Positions 7,432 to 14,640 of a stretch of 23,206 bases of DNA are shown one piece after another. The stretch is from Balneolaceae bacterium. GTDB lineage: Bacteria; Bacteroidota; Rhodothermia; Balneolales; Balneolaceae. The notes beneath the pieces are model-generated. The model saw nothing but the letters and a program-made list of their open reading frames with translations. It made no database searches and was not told the DNA's origin. The position numbers and the translations under genes were made by a program. Location: contig JAASTO010000016.1 of NCBI GenBank assembly GCA_021767245.1, positions 1 through 23,206 of the forward strand, written 5' to 3'. Within the stretch, counting starts at the first letter, position 1; every line of letters starts with the position of its first letter.

Positions 7432-8094
7432 TTATTTTATCTTTCTCGCTATCATAAGTCCGTCACGTATCGGAAGGAGTACCTGCTCAACCCTTTTATC
7501 TTCAGCTACTTTTTTATTGAATGCATGAAGTGCTTCAGCTTTGTGGTCGTTCGGTTCTAAAACTGTTCCGTTCCAAAGCACGTTATCGGCAATGATCAAA
7601 CCTCCGTTTTTTAGCTTACTCATCGATTCTTCAAAATAGAATTCATACCTCAACTTATCTGCATCTATGAAGATCAGATCGAAAACCCCTTCAATCTCCG
7701 GAAGAATATCCTGCGCATTTCCTTTGATTAGTTCGATCACACCATGTTTATCATATTTTTTAAAATGTGCCTCAGCCAGTTGCTGATACCTGATATTCAT
7801 TTCAATGGTTTTGATCTCGCCCTTACCCTCTAAAGCCTCCGCCATCATTAGGGCTGAATACCCGGTAAAGGTACCGACCTCTAAAATTCTTTGAGCCCCG
7901 CTTATTGAGATGAGCAACTTTAATAGCATACCGACCATATTTCCGCTCAGCATGTCTATATACTCGAGTTTTTCATCAGATGAAGCTACCACCTCTTTTA
8001 TCTCTTTGGACTCTTCAGAAGTGAAATTTAGAGCATATTCATCAATTTGCGGGTCGGTTATCTGAACGCTGTGCTTTTTTCTATGCTTCTTCAT
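7432..8094 (-). CDS. SAM-dependent O-methyltransferase (family 3, CCoAOMT-like)
   Basis: This 220-residue class I methyltransferase belongs to the caffeoyl-CoA/catechol O-methyltransferase family (Methyltransf_3). SAM-binding motif I is RILEVGTFTGYSAL at about residues 69-82. An acidic residue follows in TIEMN (about 96-100). The metal and catalytic Asp/Asn are in FIDAD (about 142-146) and LIIADNVLWNG (166-176). Members methylate hydroxyl groups on small aromatic or CoA-linked substrates with a divalent metal; the substrate here is unknown. An N-terminal basic run (MKKHRKKH) is present. It is divergent from the acyltransferase gene across 48 bp, next to the carotenoid block. A link to pigment chemistry is possible but not supported by any residue evidence. 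Confidence 0.85.
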   Translation of the reverse strand: MKKHRKKHSVQITDPQIDEYALNFTSEESKEIKEVVASSDEKLEYIDMLSGNMVGMLLKLLISISGAQRILEVGTFTGYSALMMAEALEGKGEIKTIEMNIRYQQLAEAHFKKYDKHGVIELIKGNAQDILPEIEGVFDLIFIDADKLRYEFYFEESMSKLKNGGLIIADNVLWNGTVLEPNDHKAEALHAFNKKVAEDKRVEQVLLPIRDGLMIARKIK

Positions 8095-8096
8095 AA

Positions 8097-8125
8097 TTGA
8101 AAGATAAGGTGCAAGCCCCTATTAT
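8097..8125 (+). promoter_or_regulatory. Candidate sigma-70-like promoter of the acyltransferase gene
   Basis: TTGAAA (8097-8102) and TATTAT (8120-8125) are separated by 17 bases. Each matches five of six bases of the classical -35 and -10 boxes. The TTG start at 8143 would give a very short leader. Such AT-rich matches can arise by chance, and the organism mostly seems to use a different promoter form. Confidence 0.35.
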
Positions 8126-8142
8126 AACCAAAAAAGATTGCT

Positions 8143-8808
8143 TTGAATTTTATACCCGCCAGTGAATCAACCTTTCATATTCGGTTTTTCAGCATCTACA
8201 CCAAATGGAAGCTGAGAAGAACCTTTGATCAGTTGTGGATCAAACAAGAATACCAACCATCTTCTGATTCGAGAACTGTGTATTATCTCAATCATAACTC
8301 CTGGTGGGATGGACTGATCCCCCTCTATTTGAATGAAAATCTATTCCATCAAAAGGCCCGCGCCATTATGGAAATGAAACAAATGAGAGAGCACTCATTC
8401 TTCAACAAAATAGGTGCCTTCTCCATTGATCTCGATAACCCCAGATCATCATTGACCTCTCTTCGTTATGCCCTCAAGTCCATGGAAAGAGAAAGATCCT
8501 GTCTCTTCATTTATCCCGAGGGTAAGATCACACCGGTGTCTGAAGGTGAGCCCAAATTCAAAAACGGACTAAGCTGGCTTTATAAGAGATCAGATAAAAT
8601 TGACTTCGTACCTATAGGTATTTACATGCATTCCTTCAGATCCCCCAAACCTGAACTTTATATATCAATAGGAAGTTCAGTTGTTCCTGATAAAGAATTG
8701 GGCATTAAAGAAATAACTAATTTATTTCAGCGAAAATTGCATGATAATTTAACCGATATTAGAAGCGTAGCCGGGTATTCTGATTCAGGCTTCATTCCTC
8801 AATTTTAG
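8143..8808 (+). CDS. PlsC-like acyltransferase, candidate carotenoid glycoside acyltransferase (CruD-like)
   Basis: This 221-residue protein is a 1-acylglycerol-phosphate acyltransferase-fold enzyme. The catalytic H-x4-D box is HNSWWD at residues 51-56. A substrate-binding FIYPEGKIT box is at 122-130. In green sulfur bacteria the related CruD adds a fatty acid to the sugar of a carotenoid glucoside. The next two genes are a CrtC-like hydratase and a CruC-like glycosyltransferase, so the same role is likely here. A general phospholipid or lyso-lipid acyltransferase is the alternative. There is no ATG near the start: TTG at 8143 is the best option. The frame is closed by a stop at 8125 and the next in-frame ATG would remove the H-x4-D box. 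Confidence 0.75.
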   Translation: MNFIPASESTFHIRFFSIYTKWKLRRTFDQLWIKQEYQPSSDSRTVYYLNHNSWWDGLIPLYLNENLFHQKARAIMEMKQMREHSFFNKIGAFSIDLDNPRSSLTSLRYALKSMERERSCLFIYPEGKITPVSEGEPKFKNGLSWLYKRSDKIDFVPIGIYMHSFRSPKPELYISIGSSVVPDKELGIKEITNLFQRKLHDNLTDIRSVAGYSDSGFIPQF

Positions 8809-8823
8809 CCTAAATAATTTAGG
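8809..8823. other. Perfect 15-bp palindrome exactly filling a convergent gap
   Basis: CCTAAAT and ATTTAGG are perfect arms around one A. They occupy every base between the stop codons of the acyltransferase (+) and the CrtC-like gene (-). It may serve as a weak two-way terminator (stem CCTAA/TTAGG with a five-base loop) or as a protein site; no T-run is strong. Confidence 0.45.
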
Positions 8824-9891
8824 TTACCACGTCCACGGGTACATAAGAGGCGATTTTTGCACCCAATGTGTTGCATCTTCAGCATAATTCAACCTCATAT
8901 GCACCAAAGGCCAGAATATCTTCTTATATATATTATCAGGATATATATACTCAGAAATACCTTGGGCCGCAAATACTTGTCCTTTATAGTTGATTACTGA
9001 ATTACCTATGAAACGCTGATAAAAAGGTCCGTCATCAATCTTATCCTTTAAGTTAATATTTACAGTAACTTGCGGTTTATTTAAGTTAATTTTACGGGCA
9101 GATCTTAGCCCAAGCACATTTGATGACTTGTAGCTTAGTTCAGCCTCACCAAAGTGCTCTAACACTGTTCGATTTTCTCTATCGATCAACCAAGCTTCAA
9201 ATTGCTTGTCATCATGCTTTTCCATCAGGTAATAAATGAGTGTAAAATCTTTGAAGTGGTATCTTCCCCAATACCAGTCTTTAAAGCTTTCCTTCATCGG
9301 CTCATATCCGATATTGTGATCATGATAGCCGAGTCCTTCAGTTTCAATTACCTCCTCCCCATTTTTCCCTTTCATATTGAGATCTGCCTTGAACTCAAGT
9401 GACGGGTGCACCAGATTCCACAGATGCTTGTCTTTACTCTCTGAACTGAGAAGTGTTGGATCGGTAACCCGACCTTTACCTGTTATTGAACCTTTCAATT
9501 CATAACCGGATGGCAGCTGCTGATCCAGGTAAAGTTCGTAGGAGAATTCATTGTTTTTCAGACCATACCGAAACGAATTGTTCTCAACCTTAAGCGAGAG
9601 TTGGTCAGCATCCCAGTGAAAAGCATTTTCTTTAAACTCGAAGAAACTATAATACACCGGCTTGCTGTTGCGGTACACCGAAACACTGATAGCAGGATGA
9701 GCACCGGTTTGAAGCGGATCAGCCTCCAGCTTCTTTATCTTTTTGGTTGAAAATGGATTTTCATGATAAAAGATGATCACAAAGGAGAATTCACCATCAT
9801 GACTGATTCCATCAAAATACCACCATTCATATCCTTCCGGTGGCTTGTTATAATCCGGAGAAACTTGATCCAGGTCAGTTGTTATATTCAT
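8824..9891 (-). CDS. CrtC-like carotenoid 1,2-hydratase
   Basis: This 355-residue protein matches the hydroxyneurosporene synthase (CrtC) lipocalin-like family. CrtC adds water across the terminal 1,2 double bond of acyclic carotenoid ends, giving a tertiary hydroxyl that can later be glycosylated. The family hallmark is an early Trp-Trp-Tyr: GYEWWYFDGISHDGEFSF at residues 20-37. A second conserved block is LGYHDHNIGYEP, followed by FKDWYWGRYHF and YYLME, a Tyr/His/Asp-rich centre shared by the family. No signal peptide or membrane helix is evident. Its neighbours are a candidate carotenoid acyltransferase (convergent) and a candidate carotenoid glycosyltransferase (divergent), which supports the call. 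Some related proteins are AttH-like lipocalins of unknown function, so biochemical proof is lacking. Confidence 0.8.
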   Translation of the reverse strand: MNITTDLDQVSPDYNKPPEGYEWWYFDGISHDGEFSFVIIFYHENPFSTKKIKKLEADPLQTGAHPAISVSVYRNSKPVYYSFFEFKENAFHWDADQLSLKVENNSFRYGLKNNEFSYELYLDQQLPSGYELKGSITGKGRVTDPTLLSSESKDKHLWNLVHPSLEFKADLNMKGKNGEEVIETEGLGYHDHNIGYEPMKESFKDWYWGRYHFKDFTLIYYLMEKHDDKQFEAWLIDRENRTVLEHFGEAELSYKSSNVLGLRSARKINLNKPQVTVNINLKDKIDDGPFYQRFIGNSVINYKGQVFAAQGISEYIYPDNIYKKIFWPLVHMRLNYAEDATHWVQKSPLMYPWTW

Positions 9892-9907
9892 AAAAGTAAT
9901 TTTTTAA

Positions 9908-9934
9908 GTCAGAGACTCAATTTAAGATTCTGAC
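9908..9934. promoter_or_regulatory. Inverted repeat in the divergent crtC-like / glycosyltransferase promoter region
   Basis: GTCAGA and TCTGAC are perfect 6-base arms 15 bases apart, centred in the 57-bp gap between the two divergent starts. It could be a shared operator for the carotenoid genes. The arms are short and no regulator gene is close, so the call is tentative. Confidence 0.3.
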
Positions 9935-9948
9935 ACCTATATTCATCT

Positions 9949-11088
9949 ATGGACATTTTACTCATTGTTGCAGTATCCTACTTGCTTTACACCATTGTCG
10001 TATTTGTACGCAACTTATTTGAATTTCGTTCTCTCAATGAATGTAATAAGCCTTTGGAGGATGAACCTTTTGTAAGTATTTGCATACCTGCCAGAAATGA
10101 GGAAAATGTTATTGAACGTTGTGTTCGTTCAGTTTTAAGCCAAAATTATACAAACTTTGAGGTCATTGTTCTTGATGATAACTCCACAGATTCCACTCCG
10201 GAAATTTTAAATACCCTAAGTACCCAAAACACAGCTCTCAGGGTTATTTCAGGTCAGCCAAAGCCCGATGATTGGCTTGGAAAACCGTGGGCCTGTCAAC
10301 AGTTGGGTAATGCCTCCAGGGGTGAGATCATCCTTTTTATCGATGCTGATGTCTGGCTGGAACCGAGTGCGGTCTTTAAGGCTGCTCAAGCCATGAAGAG
10401 GTCAGACGTCATAACCGTATGGCCCAAACAAGAGATCAAAACCTTCTGGGAAAAGCTCATCATCCCGATGATCTATTATGGGTTATACAGCTTGTTACCT
10501 GCAAAATATGTGGAGGAAAACCCAAAATGGGTGCCTAAACCCTTTCGGAAACAAGCCGGCGTTCAATTTGCGGCAGCCTGTGGACAGTTTATTGGTTTTA
10601 ACAGACAGGCTTATAAAAAGATCGGGGGACATTCATCCGTAAAACAACAGATCGTGGAAGACGTAGAACTCGCTAAGGTTGTTAAACGAAACGACCTCAG
10701 AATTACTATGTTTGACGGCATTGATACCGTGAACTGCAGAATGTATACTTCGCACCACGAGATATTTGAAGGACTTCGTAAAAACTTTTTTGTGGGTTTT
10801 GGTAGAAACATTGTGCTTTTCCTATTCATGGCAATCATGCAGTTCATCGTGTATATAGCACCGGTATATATGTTAGTTTTTGGAGAACCCCATCAACAAC
10901 TTACTGCAGCTGCCCTTTTAGGACTGATATTATTACAACGCTGGGTATTGGACCTGAAATTTGGCTGGAATCCTCTGATGAGCATTTTGCAACCCCTTAC
11001 CATTCTTTGGTTCGAAGTCCTGGGTATACGTTGCCTCTGGGATCATTACACCGGTAAAAAAGCAACATGGAAAGGCCGTGAAGTTTAG
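9949..11088 (+). CDS. Membrane GT2 glycosyltransferase, candidate carotenoid glycosyltransferase (CruC-like)
   Basis: This 379-residue GT-A enzyme has one N-terminal helix (about residues 3-20), a cytosolic catalytic domain and about three C-terminal helices (285-365). GT2 motifs are clear: FVSICIPARNEENVIERCV at 41-59, VLDDNSTDST at 74-83, the metal-binding DAD at 132-134, and the acceptor-side VEDVELAKVVKR at 236-247 with the ED catalytic pair. The layout is that of CrtQ/CruC-type and HpnB-type enzymes, which glycosylate carotenoids or hopanoids. Placement beside a CrtC-like hydratase and a PlsC-type acyltransferase favours a carotenoid tertiary hydroxyl as acceptor. The sugar cannot be told. 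Hopanoid or lipid glycosylation is the main alternative. Confidence 0.8.
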   Translation: MDILLIVAVSYLLYTIVVFVRNLFEFRSLNECNKPLEDEPFVSICIPARNEENVIERCVRSVLSQNYTNFEVIVLDDNSTDSTPEILNTLSTQNTALRVISGQPKPDDWLGKPWACQQLGNASRGEIILFIDADVWLEPSAVFKAAQAMKRSDVITVWPKQEIKTFWEKLIIPMIYYGLYSLLPAKYVEENPKWVPKPFRKQAGVQFAAACGQFIGFNRQAYKKIGGHSSVKQQIVEDVELAKVVKRNDLRITMFDGIDTVNCRMYTSHHEIFEGLRKNFFVGFGRNIVLFLFMAIMQFIVYIAPVYMLVFGEPHQQLTAAALLGLILLQRWVLDLKFGWNPLMSILQPLTILWFEVLGIRCLWDHYTGKKATWKGREV

Positions 11089-11157
11089 ATCTAAATTCAT
11101 CTCACCTTCACGAAGTATTGTTTTCTTTTTTGCAGATACATAGACATATTCAGGCAC

Positions 11158-12075
11158 ATGAAAGCATTGATCGAGAAATACCTGAAATACCTTTCCGTAG
11201 AACGAAATGCTTCTGAACATACCGTAGTTTCTTATAAAAACGACCTGAGTTCGTTTCTGAATTTTACCGCTGAGGTTGAAAAAATTGATCCCGAAAATCT
11301 GGATGTGTCCTCCATCACCCGATTGTCGATAAGACTATGGCTTGGCGAGCTTTCAGAACAAGGCATGGCTAAATCGACCATAGCCCGCAAGGTGGCAGCA
11401 CTTCGCTCATTTTTCAAATATTGTTTTAAACGCGGGCACTTAGAAAAAAATCCGGCTCATTTGCTGGTGGTTCCAAAGAAAGATAAAAGCTTACCCAAAA
11501 CAGCTACCGTCGAGGATATTGAACGAATGATGGAAGCCGTTAACACGGAAACCACGCGAGGTCTTCAAAATCGTGCCATACTCGAATTATTTTACAGTAC
11601 CGGAATGCGCCTCAGTGAATTGACCGGATTGAACCTAACTGATATCGATCTTAAACAAAATCAGGTAACTGTAAAAGGAAAGGGCAATAAACAGCGCATT
11701 ATCCCATTAGGTAAAACAGTATCCGGTATCTTAAAGGAGTTCATCAACAAAAGACCTGAGCTTTATGGAGACAGAACGGATGCAGACGCTAAAAAAGCCT
11801 TGTTCATTGCCGCTAGCGGTCAGCGTATATACGACAGAGCGGTCGGGTTGATCGTTGAAAAATATTTTAAATTAACCAGTGAGGTCACACAGAAAAGCCC
11901 GCACGTATTGCGGCATAGTTTTGCAACTCATATGTTAGACAATGGTGCAGACATCAGGATCATAAAAGAATTTCTTGGGCATGCGAATCTTGCGGCAACG
12001 CAGGTTTACACTCATACCAGCATTGACAGGCTCAAAAACGTGTATGAGCAAGCCCATCCAAGAGCTAAAACCTAA
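11158..12075 (+). CDS. xerC: Tyrosine recombinase XerC/XerD
   Basis: This 305-residue recombinase probably resolves chromosome dimers at dif with FtsK. The N-terminal SAM-like DNA-binding domain spans about residues 1-88 (YLKYLSVERNASEHTVVSYKNDL). The catalytic domain carries the full set: R151 in TGMRLSEL, K175 in VKGKGNKQR, H249 and R252 in HVLRHSFATH, H275 in LGHANLAATQVYTH, and Y284. Length and motifs fit housekeeping Xer rather than phage integrases. No repeats or cargo that would suggest an integrative element are near. Whether it is the XerC or XerD partner cannot be settled from sequence alone. It is followed by hpf after 41 bases, on the same strand. Confidence 0.9.
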   Translation: MKALIEKYLKYLSVERNASEHTVVSYKNDLSSFLNFTAEVEKIDPENLDVSSITRLSIRLWLGELSEQGMAKSTIARKVAALRSFFKYCFKRGHLEKNPAHLLVVPKKDKSLPKTATVEDIERMMEAVNTETTRGLQNRAILELFYSTGMRLSELTGLNLTDIDLKQNQVTVKGKGNKQRIIPLGKTVSGILKEFINKRPELYGDRTDADAKKALFIAASGQRIYDRAVGLIVEKYFKLTSEVTQKSPHVLRHSFATHMLDNGADIRIIKEFLGHANLAATQVYTHTSIDRLKNVYEQAHPRAKT

Positions 12076-12116
12076 AATAATCTCAATTATTACTTAATTA
12101 ATTAAGGAGTAGAATA

Positions 12117-12416
12117 ATGAAAACTACATTCACAGCACGCCATTTTGAAGCCAGCGCGGACCTGCAACAATACAGCATCGACAGTGTCGATAAATTAGAT
12201 CAATTCTACGACCGTATCGTAATGTGTGATATTATTTTACAACCTACTCCCTCAGACGAAAATCCGAATCAGGCTGAATTGATCATCAAAGTACCACGCA
12301 AAGTATTGACGGTAAAAGAAAGTGGAAAGTCCTACGAACAAGCCATACATAATGCTATTGAAACGGCTTCACGTCAGCTGAAAAAGTACAAAGACAAAAT
12401 GCACGCTAACCAATAA
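12117..12416 (+). CDS. hpf: Ribosome hibernation promoting factor, short form
   Basis: This 99-residue protein is a short HPF/YfiA-type factor that binds the 30S decoding region in slow growth and promotes inactive ribosome dimers. The family pattern is complete: an opening beta strand with FTARHFEASADLQQYSIDSVDKL, then QAELIIKVPRKVLTVKESGKSYEQAIHNAIETASRQLKKYKDK. It lacks the C-terminal dimerisation domain of long HPF. It has the best Shine-Dalgarno of the window, AAGGAG at 12104-12109, seven bases before the ATG. hprK starts 13 bases after its stop, so the two are surely cotranscribed. In proteobacteria hpf sits with rpoN and ptsN; here only the hpf-hprK pair remains. Confidence 0.93.
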   Translation: MKTTFTARHFEASADLQQYSIDSVDKLDQFYDRIVMCDIILQPTPSDENPNQAELIIKVPRKVLTVKESGKSYEQAIHNAIETASRQLKKYKDKMHANQ

Positions 12417-12429
12417 TAATTAAGCAAAT

Positions 12430-13461
12430 ATGCCTTTTAAACCGCATGACCCGATCCCCCGAAAGGATAAGATTTCGGTTGATTACCTGGTTGATAAGCT
12501 TAAAGAGCGAGTCAATATTAAAATAGAATCCTGTGCTGCCGAAAATTGCAGCACAGATAAATTCATAACTGAAGCGGACCTTCACCGGCCGGGATTGGCT
12601 CTTGCGGGTTATATCGACCTTTTTACTTATCAAAGAATTCAGATAATTGGCAATACGGAAATTCAGTTTCTGAGCCATATGGGAAATGACAAGCAGTTAG
12701 AATCTTTCCGAAATCTGACACAATTTGATATTCCGGTCATTTTTCTCACCGATGGAAATGAATTACCGAAACCTTTGCTGGAGGAAGCCGGGAAAGCAGG
12801 GATACCCGTCTTCTCCACTCCCCTCGAGACCACGCGCTTCATGTATCTTTTGCGGGATTTCATGGAAGATCAGTTTGCCGTTCAAACCATGGTTCATGGT
12901 TCCATGATGGACGTTTATGGAATTGGAATACTCGTTGCCGGTCGATCCGGGATCGGGAAAAGTGAAGTTGCCCTTGACCTTGTAGAACGTGGCCACAGGC
13001 TGGTAGCCGATGATGTGGTTATGCTCACAAAGAAAAACAATGTATTAATGTCCTCTGCCACCGAGATGAGCAAACACTTCATGGAGATCAGAGGCCTCGG
13101 GATCGTAGATGTGATGTCCATGTTTGGTATTCGTTCAATCCGTTATCAGAAACGCCTGGAAGTTGTACTTGAGCTTACCCTTTGGGATGAAGCACAGGAA
13201 GTAGAACGAACCGGTTTGAACCACGATTCGGTCAATATTCTGGATCTTGACATTCCTTTGATCCATTTACCGATCACACCGGGGAAAAATATTACCGTTA
13301 TTGCAGAAGTCATCGCCATGAACTATCTCCTGAAACATTACGGCTATGATCCGGCAAAAGCCTTTCAGGAGCGCATTAAAACCAGTATTGGTGATAAAGC
13401 CAAAGGTGGTGACATGACTCCAAAACGAGCCATTGAATATTTTGAGGGAGATATTGAATAA
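12430..13461 (+). CDS. hprK: HPr kinase/phosphorylase
   Basis: This 343-residue bifunctional enzyme would phosphorylate and dephosphorylate HPr on serine, in control of carbon metabolism. The N-terminal regulatory domain spans about residues 1-150. The catalytic domain has MVHGSMMDVYG with H156, the P-loop GRSGIGKS at 171-178, ADD at 193-195, and the family signature EIRGLGIVDVMSMFG at 219-233. The end, IAEVIAMNYLLKHYGYDPAKAFQE, is also typical. All catalytic residues seem present. No HPr or PTS gene is in the window. In many bacteria lacking a sugar PTS, HprK acts with PTS-like regulatory proteins, and that could hold here. It follows hpf at 13 bases. Confidence 0.94.
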   Translation: MPFKPHDPIPRKDKISVDYLVDKLKERVNIKIESCAAENCSTDKFITEADLHRPGLALAGYIDLFTYQRIQIIGNTEIQFLSHMGNDKQLESFRNLTQFDIPVIFLTDGNELPKPLLEEAGKAGIPVFSTPLETTRFMYLLRDFMEDQFAVQTMVHGSMMDVYGIGILVAGRSGIGKSEVALDLVERGHRLVADDVVMLTKKNNVLMSSATEMSKHFMEIRGLGIVDVMSMFGIRSIRYQKRLEVVLELTLWDEAQEVERTGLNHDSVNILDLDIPLIHLPITPGKNITVIAEVIAMNYLLKHYGYDPAKAFQERIKTSIGDKAKGGDMTPKRAIEYFEGDIE

Positions 13462-13493
13462 ATATGTTGTAACATTAGAGTTAGTTACTACTC

Positions 13494-13524
13494 TTTGATA
13501 AGGGCCATGAGGTCTGTATCTTTA
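13494..13524 (+). promoter_or_regulatory. Bacteroidota-type promoter of the M23 peptidase gene
   Basis: TTTG (13494-13497) and TATCTTTA (13517-13524) are 19 bases apart, close to the TTTG-N19-TAnnTTTG form. The start codon at 13550 lies 25 bases after the -7 element. The same spacing and a near-identical -7 occur before the VOC gene. Confidence 0.55.
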
Positions 13525-13549
13525 GCACGTTTTGTAACAAGGATAATAC

Positions 13550-14524
13550 ATGTCTTTAAAAAATCATTATTACTACGACGAAACCAAGTGTGAGTTTGTA
13601 CCAATTACGTATAAACGGACTGAGCAGGTCATATATAATCTATCGATCTGGATCCTGTCCGGGGTCATACTTACCGGTATAGGTATCATTCTACTTTCCA
13701 ATTATGTGGGCACCCCGGCTGAATTGGCACTCAAAGCAGAAAACGAAGCCCTATACGAACAACTGGAATCAACCCGTTCCTCCATAGTTGAATTAGATAC
13801 CAAGCTAACGGAGATCGCCCAAAAGGATAATGAAATGTATCGTTCTTTACTTGGTATGGATAAAATCTCATACGAAGAACGACAGGCCGGTATTGGTGGC
13901 TCTGACCCCTACGAAGATTTTGACGTATTCTCTGAACCCACCTCAGAACTTTTGAAATGGACCGCATCCAAAGTTGACAATATTGAAAGACGTATTGGAA
14001 TTCAGCAGCTGAGTTTTGAGCAGATCAAGAATCAGTACAATGTGAATAAAGAAAAAATGAGCAACATTCCGGCAATCAAACCTACGACCGGAATTCTGTT
14101 AAGTGGATTCGGTATGAGAAACCACCCAATTCTTGGTTATCCCCGTCCACACAACGGATTGGATTTCAGAGCTGACGTGGGCGATCCGGTTCTAACCACC
14201 GGAGACGGCAAGATCCGTTTTGCCGGCAAAAAGAGCACTCTTGGTAATGTAGTGATCGTAGACCATGGCTTTGGATTTGAAACACTCTATGCTCATCTAT
14301 CCGGTTTTGCAGAAGGCATTCGTTCAGGTGTAGAGGTTAAACGAGGGCAACAGATCGCTATGGCGGGAGATTCAGGTCTTTCTGAAGGCCCCCACCTACA
14401 CTATGAAGTTCATTACAATAAGCGTCCGGTTGACCCCATTTACTATTTGTTTGCTGATACTTCCCCTGAGGAATATGCTATGTTCAAAGAGATTGCCGAG
14501 ACCAATCAGAACTCTATGGATTAA
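13550..14524 (+). CDS. Membrane-anchored M23 (LytM) metallopeptidase
   Basis: This 324-residue cell-wall peptidase or peptidase regulator has a short cytosolic start, one membrane helix (about residues 31-50) and a coiled-coil stretch (60-100 and around 135-170). The periplasmic LytM domain spans about 180-300. The zinc ligands are intact: H201 and D205 in HNGLDF, and H284 in PHLHYEV, with H249 and H282 as the catalytic histidines. It should therefore be active, unlike degenerate EnvC/NlpD types. The likely role is cutting peptidoglycan cross-links in growth or division. It has its own promoter, 88 bases after hprK, and ends in a strong terminator, so it is a single-gene unit. Confidence 0.9.
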   Translation: MSLKNHYYYDETKCEFVPITYKRTEQVIYNLSIWILSGVILTGIGIILLSNYVGTPAELALKAENEALYEQLESTRSSIVELDTKLTEIAQKDNEMYRSLLGMDKISYEERQAGIGGSDPYEDFDVFSEPTSELLKWTASKVDNIERRIGIQQLSFEQIKNQYNVNKEKMSNIPAIKPTTGILLSGFGMRNHPILGYPRPHNGLDFRADVGDPVLTTGDGKIRFAGKKSTLGNVVIVDHGFGFETLYAHLSGFAEGIRSGVEVKRGQQIAMAGDSGLSEGPHLHYEVHYNKRPVDPIYYLFADTSPEEYAMFKEIAETNQNSMD

Positions 14525-14551
14525 ACTCCATTGTACTTACCAATTTTTTAC

Positions 14552-14581
14552 AAACCCGGTCTTTTCAGGTCGGGTTTTTTT
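14552..14581 (+). terminator. Intrinsic terminator after the M23 gene
   Basis: AAACCCG and CGGGTTT make a 7-bp stem around GTCTTTTCAGGT, followed by a T-run. The 5' flank and the loop resemble the terminator at 16042-16074. Confidence 0.88.
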
Positions 14582-14640
14582 GTGGAATAGAAATAATCTT
14601 TTCGTTTAATTGATTCGATTTTTAACCCTAATTATTGAAG

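Noticed and set aside
6115..8094. Surface polysaccharide cluster
   Set aside because: Only one glycosyltransferase and one O-methyltransferase occur, with no flippase, polymerase or sugar-nucleotide genes nearby.
11158..12075. Integrase of a mobile element
   Set aside because: Length and motifs fit housekeeping Xer. No cargo genes, attachment repeats, tRNA target or composition shift surround it, and it runs into hpf-hprK.
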